A DNA stretch of 64,000 nt, taken from assembly GCA_964036665.1 (NCBI GenBank), contig OZ038531.1:22030591-22094590 (forward strand), read 5' to 3'. The stretch comes from Gordius sp. MW1 (taxonomy: Eukaryota > Nematomorpha > Gordioida > Gordea > Gordiidae). This document shows, piece by piece, positions 10,620 to 22,023 of this stretch; the first letter of the stretch is position 1, and each line of letters starts with the position of its first letter. The translations under genes and the position numbers were made by a program. A model generated the notes under the pieces. The model did not search any database, was not told where the DNA came from, and worked only from the letters and a program-made list of their open reading frames with translations.

Positions 10620-12229
10620 AATTATATAAGCGTGAAAATGTCAAGCGCGTTAGCGACATCTAAGTTAAAACTAAATTTAGATTGTATTAATCAATAATGC
10701 ATTTGAGCTTCACCTCGCTACTACTATAGCTCTACATTTGCAGCTTATCGATAAATGAATGAGAAGAACTCACTCAGCTCTTACTCTTAGGGGGTTGTTC
10801 ATATAAAATTATTTCATTTATTATTATGTGTGCCTATGCCTACATTGCCTATATAGTGTTGTGTAGGAATGTAATGTATAATAATAATATAAATCGATTC
10901 TCGCTTGCTTATACGAGCCCCTCTTCTAGCTATAGTGAAATTGGAAAATTAAAGGGATGTGCCCGGGCGTAGGCTGGGCTCAGGGGTGGAGGGTGAGTTG
11001 GATATTAGTTTTAATGGCGGTTTTTGCCCAGATCTTCCATAGTTGGGCACCAAAAAATAGCAAAAATATAACCTTTTGCCACCCCCTCCCTCACCCAAAC
11101 CTTACAATTTACTATCACTAATATTTATCTATTTCTTAAGGACCAAGTTGGAGGGCGAGGCTGGGGGGGGGGGGGTCGAAATTATTATAAACCCACACAC
11201 GTATATATTTAATAATGAGGTGTGTCCGTCCAAATCCTTCTATCTCTTTCTCTCATTTATTATTACTACCATTAGTCTATGCTACCATAGGAGCGTGCGG
11301 CTTTTGGCTTGCTTGTGTATAAATAAATGACCCTTGGCTGGTACATACAATTTAGACCAAACAACATGCCCCTCCTGTCTTTCTTTCTCTATGGCTTTCG
11401 GATAAATTTGCTATATACGACGACCCCGTTGCCGTGTGTGTGTGTGTAATTGATAATTTACTTTCTACGATGAATGCTTTATGAGTAGACATATTATTAT
11501 TAATATTTAATTAAATAATTTTTATTAAAATAATGATAAATTAGATGAATAGCAAATTGATTGATATGTAGAGGACTAAACATGGGTAATCATTAAATTT
11601 TTAATTTAATTGATATAAGTACTTTAATCTTGCTTTAGAATCTATAATACTATAAAGTATAAAATAAAGTTCTCTAACAACTACAAAAATCCACAAATTT
11701 TCATTGTCTCATATTAGTGTTTAAGTGTATAAAAATATTGAAACCACGTAAATGATGTTAATTTTGACCCAATTCTTTTATGGGCGTAGCCCGGGAGACT
11801 AGTTGTCCCCCGTTAAAAAAATTTTGGATGATAAAATTATGTAAAATTATCATTTGGTCCCTACCTATACCAAGTTTTTGCCCCCTCACCTTGTGTGTAG
11901 CCAAGATTGAACTAAGAGATGGGGGGGGGCAAAACTGATCTAACGAGGGGCAAAATGATACTTTTTAAAAATTCTAATCATAATCTTATTATATATTACA
12001 GACTTTTGGGATTAAGTAGAGAGGGCAAGCGCCCTTCCATGCCCCCGCCCTCCTGGGTACACCCATACCCCCCCCCCCCACACCTTATTTAAATCCGGAC
12101 ATTTATAAGTATTCGTAAAATTAAGAATATGGAAAACCCGTTTTAATTAAGTTTTATGGCTTTATTTTTTTAATGATTAAAAGAGATTAAATTTGCAGTG
12201 CTAATTAATTTAAAACAATGCATTATCAC
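10620..12229. other. Intergenic with MITE fragments
   Basis: No supported gene. Degenerate G-run MITE pieces lie at about 11785-12085. A GT microsatellite is near 11436. Confidence 0.5.
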
Positions 12230-12544
12230 CATGGGCGTACGCAGGTTTTAAAAAAAAAATTTTCCTCTAATATTTTCCTGAGAGCAAAAAAAAAAAGGTC
12301 TCGGCTTTCCAAATCCAAAAATTTTCCTCTACAATTTGCCTGAGAGCAAAAAAAAAAGGTCTCGGCTATCCCGAGGAGGGGAGCAAAGCCTAATTAGGGT
12401 GGGCAGAACCTAATGAGGGTGGGGCAGAGCAAAATTAGAGGGGGGCAAAACATAATTTTTTTTTTAATTCTTCTGGGTTTTTGTATTGAAAAAAAATCTT
12501 ATTTTTAAAATGGGCGGCTGCCCCCCCCCCTGCGTACGCCCATG
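12230..12544. mobile_element. hAT-type MITE, GTACGCAGG subfamily
   Basis: A 315-bp element with inverted ends CATGGGCGTACGCAGG...CCTGCGTACGCCCATG, flanked by exact 8-bp duplications ATTATCAC (12222-12229 and 12545-12552). It includes a repeated TTTTCCTC...CTGAGAGCAAAA / GGTCTCGGCT segment. Confidence 0.92.
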
Positions 12545-12587
12545 ATTATCACTTTCATTACAAACTAAATAAAGCTAATTCAAAGAT

Positions 12588-12665
12588 CACAATGGAAATC
12601 GTTAAATCCAACACGATTTCCATACACGGATCAATGCCATCCGTTTAGTTATAGCGCGTTTTTAT
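12588..12665. repeat. Short hairpin-containing repeat, second copy at 33193-33273
   Basis: CACAATGGAAATCG, CCAACACGATTT, ACACGGATCAATGCCA and CCGTTTAGTT occur in the same order in both copies. GGAAATCGT and ACGATTTCC form a 9-bp stem. The role is unknown. Confidence 0.7.
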
Positions 12666-13213
12666 ATTTTTTATTCGTGTATATCATAATTATAATTATT
12701 TGTTTCTGAATAAAACTTTTAGAGTAAAAAAATTCATTTAATAAAACATTAAAGTTTGATTGCAGTTAAAAACTAATTAATAAAATTATATTTTTAGATT
12801 TATGAATATTATACTACAAATTTAACGAAATCACAGAATTAAAATACTAAATAAAATTATTTTGCCATTCCCTATTTCAAATCTTTGCTATGCCTATGCA
12901 TAAATATTAAAATTAAATCACAAATAGATTTTTGTATACATTCGGATACCACCATAAAATTTGTTTATTACTATACATGCACACACTATTCATGTCTCAT
13001 TCAAATATATATTTGTCTATTGTCATTGCGTTAAACTCCGTACAAAAATTATTATGGTTTGAATTATTACAATTTTAATATAAAATTGCAGGGGCATTGA
13101 TCGGAAAGGGGCAACTGCCCCACCCCCTCATATAGTAAAAAAGTCTCATATTAAATCAAAAAATAGGGTTTGAGTTTTAAACCCGTTATTATTTTCAATT
13201 TATATTATATTGC

Positions 13214-13362
13214 TCATGGGCATAGCCAGGATTTGGATTAAAGATCATAATTTTTTTAATTAAAGCCATAATTTCATTAAATATTATATATTTTTTCGAT
13301 TTAAAGGGGGGGGGCTGTCGCCCCTCATTGCCTCCTCCCAATTTGGCCCTTGATATAGCCCC
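13214..13362. mobile_element. hAT-type MITE, right end degraded
   Basis: Starts CATGGGCATAGCCAGG. It contains the family's G run and TGTCGCCCCTC, but has no matching right terminus. Confidence 0.55.
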
Positions 13363-13519
13363 AGCTACTTGGTCCACCCTTTTAAACAGTGCACGTTTGT
13401 ACGCACCTGATAATTATTCTTTTATAACAAAAATCACATTACTTTAATAGATCATTAACTGAGCCCGCTTATAATGTTAGGACATCCCTATTTAAAATGC
13501 CTTTACTCATCCTATTCCT

Positions 13520-14036
13520 AAGGGGATAGGCGTAGTTAACATTGAGGGGCGCAATAATGATTTAGGGAGGAGCCATAATATTATTAAATTTTGAAGAATA
13601 TTAGGATTTAGGGGGGGGGGGCAGCCGCCACTCTTTGTCTTCCCCCGGACTACGCCCATAAGGGTACCCAAGGCGGGGGGGGGGGATACATGACAATTGT
13701 CCCTTCCTCTTAAACTCAAAAATTATTTTGCATATAACAGAATTATGTCTTCCTTTATTATTTGATTTTATATTATATAAAAATTGATGTAAGAGGATAT
13801 GGAATATAATTAAAAAAATTTCGCTCAATATAAAATTTATATAAATTTTTATTACTTTTGATAAATTATAACATATTGCTTACTTTACCGCTGCATCCTC
13901 AAGATTATTATTTAGATTAAAAAGGGGGCATGGGCGCAGCCAAGGAGGGAGAGAGAGATATTTCAAAAAATGATCATTCTGCCCCTCCCTAAATCATTAT
14001 TGCCCCCATCTAATTCCAATGCCGGCTACACCTATG
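13520..14036. mobile_element. Two partial hAT-type MITEs
   Basis: Family internal sequence (AATAATGATTTAGGGAGG, GGGGGGGGGGCAGCCGCC) lies at about 13520-13665. A reversed-order copy at 13931-14036 begins CATGGGCGCAGCC and ends GCCGGCTACACCTATG. Confidence 0.55.
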
Positions 14037-14378
14037 AAAGGCTGAGCAGAGGTCAGATTTGTTAGAATTTTTATGCCCGAACCCAGCGCGGTCCGACTTT
14101 ATAATGGATTTGCCCGCCCGAGCCCTTTTATGTATCCGCACTTAAGTAATTTATTTAAATTGTGTTTTATAATATTATAATTTTTTTAAACTTTTAAACG
14201 GTAGCGGGCAGTTGTGCTTAGGATTTCCAAAAGCCCCCAATAGAAATAATTCACAAACTAATGCTTTGATTTTTCATATTAAAATTTTTGAATTACCTAG
14301 AGCAATTTTAAATTTCAACAATTTATAAGGCTATTTCTAACGTTTAGGTAATTTTAGATTTTAGTTAAAAGGAGCGAT

Positions 14379-14546
14379 CATGGGCGTAGCCAGGGGGGCG
14401 GCTGCCCCCTCCCCCCCCTAAATGGCGAAAAAAATATTTTTCAATGCAAAAACCCTTAAAAATTAAAAAAATTTACGTGCCACCCCCCCTAATTGAACTT
14501 TTAAAAGTTTGCCACCCCCCTAACCCAAAACCTGGCTACGCCCATC
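14379..14546. mobile_element. hAT-type MITE
   Basis: A 168-bp element starting CATGGGCGTAGCCAGG and ending CCTGGCTACGCCCAT. The flanks GGAGCGAT and GGAGCGTT match at 7 of 8. Confidence 0.88.
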
Positions 14547-15097
14547 GGAGCGTTACTTATTAATCGTCAAAATTCATTTATAAATATATTTAAAAATATT
14601 ATTTCTAACAAGTTGTGGTCGCCGCTATAAAGAATTAAAACGATTTTTTAATGAGTAACCAAATTTTGCTATATAAGCAGACGATTATTTAGACATTAAA
14701 ACGTACAAAGGTCAGGGACATTAAGGTTAAATATGCAATAAGCATACGATAAATTGGCAATTACAAATTAAAATTTTAAACAAAATTTAAAGTGTTTTTT
14801 ATTAAAAAAAACATTTTATAGGCATATTAAATTTAGCAACTATATACTTTGTAATGTTTTATTGGAATATTAATGTTTGTACAATATATATTAAATATAT
14901 AATAAACATTTAAGTAAATTATCATATATACGGGTATATGTATGTATACTAAACCTTATGAACATAATTGAAAATACAGTTCTATGATAAGTGTGTCTTA
15001 AAGCATACAGAGAATGTCGTTAGCATTAAATATAACTATAAAAATATACAATTAATAGAGGTTCATCATTTCCTAAATCAATTCTTTTGAGCACTTC

Positions 15098-15788
15098 TCA
15101 ATCATCATCCTCTCCCTAAAATTGAATTTATAAACATGAAAACAAAATAAATTATTTACCCCTTTCTCCTTTTGTGATTTATATATTGAAAGTTCCTAAA
15201 ATGTTTATTAAGGTTATAAATTGTAAAATAATAAATTACCCTTAAGTATTTTTCCTTTTCTTTTTCAGCCTGTTTTTCATAATTCTTTTTGAGATCTGGT
15301 GGACAACTACTCCATCTGAGACCTAATTCTTTAGCTACATCTCCAATACCCAAACTGGGATCAGTCTGCTTAATTTTGGGTCTCTCATCATTGCAAAACA
15401 AGAAAAATGCTGACCTAAAATATGATATAAAAAGACAATAAAATATGTAATTTTACAATGCTCTCTTGGGTGCATTAGGATCCTTAGTTCTCTTTCTCTT
15501 TTTGCCCTTATCACCTCCATCATAACCAGTCATTTCATGTCTGTAACGTTCAGAGTCTCTGTCAGCCATTTCTTGGAATCTAGCCTTTTCTTGAGGTGTC
15601 ATCGTCTAAATTTTAATATTAATAAAACATAAATTATTAATTACCTTCCATCTTTGTGAACATTTTTTGGAAAAATCCGCAAAAACAATGCTTTCATGTG
15701 GAAACTTTGACTTGTGTTCTTCTCTACAAGTTTGGACAAAGAAAGCATAGGCCGTTGTTTTACCTTTTGGTTTATCACCTCTACCCAT
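15098..15788 (-). CDS. HMGB-type protein with two HMG boxes and a minimal acidic tail
   Basis: HMGB proteins bind and bend DNA without sequence preference and assist chromatin and transcription complexes in the nucleus. Five exons join in phase: 15788-15645, 15605-15457, 15414-15240, 15195-15160, 15115-15098. The introns are 39, 42, 44 and 44 bp and the product has 173 residues. Box A (about residues 8-77) begins [17 protein letters not shown] and carries the [12 protein letters not shown] motif. A basic linker ([15 protein letters not shown]) leads into box B ([16 protein letters not shown]...[14 protein letters not shown]...[12 protein letters not shown]). The C-terminus is only GGEDDD, far shorter than the long acidic tails of vertebrate HMGB1/2. 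A minus-strand GT donor near 15973 and an AG about 70 bp upstream of the ATG suggest a non-coding 5' exon. The start is the ATG before GRGDKPKGK, as in the family. Confidence 0.95.
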
Positions 15789-16899
15789 TGTCAATGTTTT
15801 CTTACCAAAATTATCGTTTGGAAAATTGTTGGTGAAAAATTGTGGCTATTCCTGAATAAATTTCCAAAATGTTTTAAAACACAAAATCAATCGATAATTA
15901 GGGCAAAATATTAAAAATGGCCGTCATTTTTAACGATATAACAAGTATGTAATGGTTGAAAATATTAAATTTACCTTGTAATCCAACTTTTGAAACGTTT
16001 TAGGAATGGCTATAGGAGATGGGTAAAATGACTGCGAATAGTAGTATAGCTAGGCTAGGCAGGCACACTCACTGTAATGTAATGGCTGAGTGTATAGCGC
16101 GTATATTATAATCACAACGCGTTAAGAAAGCAGCTTGTTCTTTCTCCCTCTATCGCGCTATATATAATGGTAGCACAGCAATATAGTAGGGGAGGGTTGG
16201 TTGCTTGTATATCTCTCCTATCTATCTATATCCCTCGCTCTTGCTTGCTGTTAGCTAGGCTATATAATATTATCGTATATTTATTATACTTACTAGAGGC
16301 AGGGGGATGTGCTTGTTTATATCTGTGTTGTGCGTGTGTATATAATAGGCGCTAGCTCGCTCGCTTGCTAGCTATTACTGTGTGTGTGTAGTTGTGCTGT
16401 GGTGGAGCTGGAGGGATATAATAGAGGAGGGGTAACGGCAAAAATTCCGAGGCACGTAATTGGCTCCTTTGAATATTTGCAAAATTAATGCACCAATGGG
16501 TACGCTTGAATTATCACGTGATTGATATGGTAAAACGTCTCCTTCTCGTGTATTATTACATTAACATTACTTGCATGCATAAGTAAAGCTTTTGGTATGG
16601 GGTGCAAAGTTTTAAGAAATTTAATTTAAATGCCTATATTTATTTCATTTAGTTTGATAAGGGTTAAAGGAAATCAGTGAATGTTTAACGTTTAATACAT
16701 GGTAATTTTAAGCTACTAACAGGTTTATAAAATTGAAAAAGTTTACTAATTTCTAAAATATAGACTTAATTGTCGCAGTTGAAATGGATTATATTGTCAA
16801 ATACACCCTGACTTAGTTGCAACAAATTTGCATTTTGAATTGTCTATAAACATCATTCGCACGAAATGATTAGATTATAATTATAGGTATTTTCGGGTT
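15789..16899. promoter_or_regulatory. Divergent HMGB/SAP30 intergenic region
   Basis: About 1.1 kb separates the divergent ATGs of HMGB and SAP30. The sequence is rich in TATA/GCGC dinucleotide tracts and CTAGC-type repeats (16030-16400), with no MITE in it. It probably contains both promoters; no specific factor site can be called. Confidence 0.45.
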
Positions 16900-17529
16900 A
16901 TGGACAACCCTGATTCTTCACCCGAACAAGAGAGAAATCAAATTTGTTGTTTGGTGCTAGATGGGAAAAAGTAAATAAACTATTTTGATGGTTATTTAGT
17001 TGATTAGATGTCATAAATTTGCAGGCAACGCAAGTTTTAACAAGAAGTTGCAAAAGATTATAGATGCAAAAAATTTGGAAATAAATGTTGATCTAAATGT
17101 AAGCAATTCTATAAAATTTTAAAAAATATACCCTTTAATAGACTCAGCATACTTATATGTGTGATTTTCATAAAAATATGATTTCAAAAATTTGTAATGG
17201 TAAAAAAATAAAGAAACTAGATGATTATGAAAATACAAATGCAGAAATATGGAAGGTATGTGATTTATTGTTTATGTTAAATTTAGCTCTAGCCAGATTT
17301 TGCCTTGCTTCCTATGAAATCTTTAAGAAGATATAAAAAACATTTTGATTTGCAAGCTAGGCCAGGGTTGACTAAAACACAGTTAGCTGAGGTATTTTTT
17401 TTAATAAACATGTTAAAACTTGTATAGCTAATAGCAGATCATTTTCAAACAATTCCTGTCTGTGAAAAAGAAACAATATCTTATTTTATTTATAAATGCA
17501 AGTTCAAAAAAAGTCAAAAGTTGGATTAA
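16900..17529 (+). CDS. SAP30: SAP30 / SAP30L: Sin3-HDAC complex subunit
   Basis: SAP30 proteins tether and stabilise the Sin3-histone deacetylase co-repressor in the nucleus. Exons 16900-16970, 17008-17098, 17142-17255, 17293-17391 and 17428-17529 join in phase to 158 residues; the introns are 37, 43, 37 and 36 bp. The N-terminal zinc-finger module shows ICCLVLDGKKC, FAGNASFNKKLQK and TYMCDFHKN, supplying the conserved CC...C...CxxH ligands. A basic stretch (NGKKIKKLDD) follows. The Sin3-binding domain shows LRRYKKHFDLQARPGLTK, QLAE, DHFQTIPVCEKETISYFIY and a KSQKLD end. It is shorter than human SAP30 (220) and SAP30L (183), mainly in the N-terminus and the middle loop. Start: first ATG, directly ahead of the zinc finger. 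SAP30 and SAP30L split within vertebrates, so either name fits. Confidence 0.95.
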
Positions 17530-17569
17530 CTTTTTTATATGTTTTTTATTGAAGTTTTGTATTTCTTAT

Positions 17570-17575
17570 AATAAA
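17570..17575 (+). terminator. Possible polyadenylation signal of SAP30
   Basis: AATAAA 41 bp after the stop codon. Confidence 0.5.
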
Positions 17576-18236
17576 TCCTGTCAATATGTTATTTTTGGTT
17601 CAACAATTTTTTTTATATATTGAATAATCTCTTTATGATTTAAGACTTGTTATGAATATATTTACTACTACAGCTTTATTAACTAATTAATTTTTCTCAG
17701 GTGATTTTAATAAGCTATTTTAAATTCACCAATATTTTTATACCACGAAATTGGGCATAATCATTTTCCATAAGTATAAAATTTTAATTAATTTTTCACA
17801 ATTATTTGTGTATATATCATTGGCTTGAAATAAAATGTTGAGACTTCATTTTAAAATTATATGAGTAACTTTATATTCATGAGCCCAATTCAAGTAGCTA
17901 AATTAGTTAGTTTCACCGACTGATATTTTATACCATAAGCAAATTGAGATAAAAAGTCTGAATTAGGGTAGTTATCTATTTGTCCATCTTTATTTTGACT
18001 TTCATGATTGAATAAAAGACATTATTATTTTTTAATTAGAACCTTTCTGTTATTATTGCAAGACCAGTGGCCTAGGCAGGATGCATATAAGGGGGGGGGG
18101 GTTTCAAAAATTTTGATAAATATTACTATTTAACAAAAATTTATTGAGATCATTTATATGAGCGGCATAGGCAGGATTGCCAAGGGGGGGGGGGACCTTT
18201 GTGTCAAAATATTTTGATTAAACACAAATTAATTAA

Positions 18237-18591
18237 CATGGGCGTACGCAGAGGGGGGGGGGGCGGCTGCCCCCTAATTTAAAAAAAAAATTTCAATACA
18301 ATAACCCTAACAAATTAAAAAAAATTATGTTTTGCCCCCCCCCCCCCCTACCGGACCCCCTGCCCCCCCCCCCCCCTAATTTGCCAGAGGGCAGGGGGTC
18401 CGGCTGCCCACACTGCCTAATTTAGGGCAGTTACTTCTTTTTTTTGCTCAGGAAAATTTTTGGATAGTCGAGACCTTTTTTTTTTTGCTCTGAGGAAAAT
18501 TTATGGATGTCGAGACCCTTTTTTTTGCTCTGAGGAAATTTTTTTTTTAATCTGCCCCCCCCCCCTAAATCAAAACCTGCGTACGCCCATG
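18237..18591. mobile_element. hAT-type MITE, GTACGCAGG subfamily
   Basis: A 355-bp element with ends CATGGGCGTACGCAG...CTGCGTACGCCCATG and exact 8-bp duplications TTAATTAA (18229-18236 and 18592-18599). It contains several long C and G runs. Confidence 0.92.
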
Positions 18592-18740
18592 TTAATTAAA
18601 GTTATATTTATTCAATATCTAAGATGAGTTTTTGATAAAAAAAAATGCAAATAATATCTTCAGTACTATGTTTGTACTTAGGAAAAGCATTATAGGCTAA
18701 CTTATATTTTCTGTATCCAACCAGGGACATTGTTTGAACT

Positions 18741-18890
18741 AGTGTAACGGCTGGGTTTTGTTTGGTCGGCTTTTGGTTTTAGGCGCCTAAACATAAACAG
18801 ACCAATTTGGGCTATTTTTCTTAGTTGAACACTAAGCTTAGTCGAAATTTGAAAGACGACAGTCGACCGTTACTTTTAATTAAACCAATA
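18741..18890. mobile_element. Degenerate TAGTGTTG-family foldback element
   Basis: TAGTGTAACGGCTGGGTTTT and GGTCGGCTTTTGG match the family seen intact at 46176-46324. The right end is degraded. Confidence 0.55.
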
Positions 18891-19152
18891 GATATGCACA
18901 GGCCTTTTAAGCTTAATTGGCCCTACCAGTTAGTGAAGATAAAAACCTGGGTTTTTGTAAACCTAGCCTGGAGGTTAAGGTTGGAAAAGAGCTTTAAGGT
19001 CTTTTATATTCCTCAATCACAACCCGGGGTTGGAGTTAGGTTGACCTGGAGATAATGTTTTATAGTATAGGGGGTGAGAAAAGAATATGTTTAAATACAT
19101 TTAATTTATTTAATATAGGCACCAATGATTTCTCAAAATTAATTATGTAATT

Positions 19153-20397
19153 AACGAATTCGGCATCGCAGTAGGCCTAAGAATAGGATGCAATATAGTT
19201 GCTGAACACACTTGTTCACTTTGCAATAATTCCGTAAAATCGAATGGCCATCATGGCCTTCACTGTAATCGCAACAAAGCCCGGTACCTTCGACATACCG
19301 CGGTTTACAAACTCATACTTCACCAAAGCTGCTTTCCCCTCCATACTCGAACCCACAGGCTTCTGTGAAGATAACAAACGACCCAACTGTAGGCGTTCGG
19401 GGAAAAAGGACTCAGTTTAGCATGGGACTATACATGTTCCGACGTATTTGCCCCATCTAATCACAACAAAGATCCCCCCTTGTCTTCAGCCGAGGCTCTG
19501 AAAATTTCAAAATATTCGAGAATTGATAATACTATAATTTTTTGTCCCATTGCGACAACCACCCTAACAACTTTTGGCCCCTAAGCCTTACAACTTTTTA
19601 AAAAAATAGGGAAACAAATCTCATTACCATCCCATGATAATCGCGAATCGTTTTTTATCGACAGAAAATCGCATTACTATCCGTAAATATAATTCAATAG
19701 TATCAGAATGTTTTCCTAATATTTATAATTCTTAACTTTTTTTTTATTTCATATTGAGTATATAAAAAATACAAAAACTTTTTCTTTTAAAATTATATAT
19801 CATTTATTATTTTTATAAAGAGAATTACCTATTTTGTGAAGGTGAGTTAGATAAATTAAAAAATTAATCGGAAATATTGGGAAAACATTCCGCTATGGCT
19901 AATTATTTATATTTACAGATAGTAATGAGATTTGTTTCCCTATTGTTTTAAAAAGTTGTAAGGCTTGGGGGTTGTTAGGGTGGTTGTCGCAATGGGACAA
20001 AAAATAGTAGTATTGATAATTTCTGAGTATTTTGAAATTTTCAGAGCCTCGGCTGAAGACAAGGGATCTTTAATGTGATTAGATGGGCAAATGCGTCAGT
20101 ACATGTATAGTCCCATGCTTAACTGAGTCCTTTTTCAGCGCCTAAAGTTTGGCCATCGGGCCGTTTGTTGTCTTCATAGAGGCCTGTGGGTTCGAGAATA
20201 GAGGGGAAACCAGTTTTGGTGAAATAGTTTTGTATAAGTTTGTAAACCGCGGTATGTCGAAGGTACCGGGCTGTGTTGCGATTACAGTGAAGGCCATGAT
20301 GGCCATTCGATTTTACGGAATTATTACAATATGAACAAGTGTGTTCAGCAACTATATTGCATCCTAATCTTAGGCCTACTGCGAAGCGGAATTCGTT
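19153..20397. repeat. Second giant palindrome, arms about 530-590 bp
   Basis: The left arm (19153 to about 19740) and the right arm (about 19870-20397) are inverted copies. Anchors are GAATTCGGCATCGC / GCGAAGCGGAATTC at the outer ends and CGACATACCGCGGTTTAC / AAACCGCGGTATGTCG further in. The loop is an AT-rich stretch of about 130 bp. Each arm has frame breaks and no recognisable ORF. A third, single-arm copy lies at 9650-9975. Confidence 0.85.
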
Positions 20398-21356
20398 GTT
20401 GGATAAGAGTAGACCGAGGTTACGGCTTGGGAAAGCTTCGAGCCATTCGTGACCTGAGCGTGAAGCTAAGCTCCTAAGCGCTGGAAGTTCAGCGCCTTAA
20501 CATATTTAAATTTTTTTTAAAAACAAATATATTTAATAAAATATATTCTAATTTCATCACTATATTACAAAACTTTATCCCTAGGTTAACCTAACCCCAA
20601 CCCCTGGTTAAGGTCGGAGTGTATAAAAGACCTTACGGTTATTTTTGGGCACAACTCACCTCGGGTTTGAACCAGTATACAAATCTAAAAACACGGCCCC
20701 TGCCCAGGCCCGTTAAGATTAAAATATAGGCCCAAGCGGCCGGCCCGCTACTTTTTTGCAAAGCACGGGCCCAGCCTAGCCTTTCCTGAAAAATATTCTA
20801 TATTTTACTGCTTTTTAAGTGCAAAATTTTTGTCAAGATTAAAACAATCTTGTAGGTTAAATATCAATAGTAATCATCTTTAAAAATCATCATTCTCTAA
20901 GATTTTATTTGCTCCAACAAGCGACCCGCCGTACAACTTTCATTAGGAGCACCTTTATATGCACAAACCAGTTATGTCAGTTATAATTGGAAACTTTATG
21001 CAAGGTTGAGTTTATTTAAAAAAAATATCTAGTAAGGTAAATCATAAAAAAACTTCAAGATCCACTTATTAAAAATCGCTAGTTCTTTGAAATTAATTAG
21101 ATCCTTATTGCAAAAATTAAATAATGACAAAATTCTATGAATAATAAAAACACAACATTTTTATACAAATATTATTTAATAAATTTTGCTGGCCGGGGCC
21201 TGGTCTACTTATAGCTAGGCCCGGCCCAAGCCCGTTTGGGTACCTTTAAGCCCGTCCTTATTTTTTTAACAAAAAGACCATCTACTATGTATGTTTATAG
21301 ACCATTCATAGGTCGGAATTTTATAAATTTAACTTTATTTCAACTATGTTTTCCTT
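20398..21356. other. Intergenic with GGCCCGGCCC-rich repeat pieces
   Basis: No gene seen. Segments around 20690-20790 and 21190-21260 contain CCCGGCCC-type sequence shared with about 25240, 26500, 27850, 30080, 45370, 49010 and 63860. Confidence 0.5.
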
Positions 21357-22023
21357 CACTCCGTCGGTCGGGTCTAAAATGCTAACACGGATGGTATTTG
21401 GGGTCATAATTACCCCAGACTTTAAATAGCTATAACTTCCATGTTTTATAATATAAACTTGTCAAAATTTGCAAGAATAATATTTCAACTCTTATACGTT
21501 CATTAATATATTAATTTTGCTATTTGATCAAATGGTTGAAATTTTATATCTACATTTAGAACAACCCCCAAAATTTTTCCCCTAATGACTATTTTGCCTC
21601 ATACCCAAAAAACTATATATATTTTATGGTTTAATTAATAAGATCTTATAAAAGAAGGTTGAAACTATAAATGTGGAAAATTTGGTAATAATCAACCCAA
21701 AAACAAAAAAAATAGAGATGTTCAAACTTAGGCAAGTTTTGGCCTTTAATTTTTTATAGCAAAAAAAGTTACTGTTGGTCTCAACTCATATTCTTATAGA
21801 TTGAAATGTTATCTTATAAATTTTTTTATACAGATTCATAATAAAAGATCAAAATTAAATATATAAAAAAAATTAAGTGAAAAATGTTATATAAGAAATT
21901 TTATGAGGCTATAAAAATAGTTATATAATCACAAATTCTAATTATTTTAGATAAATTGCTTAAGCCAGGTCACTTTATCTCAAGTGATATAACTAAGGTA
22001 CAGAATATAATTTTATTTATTCA

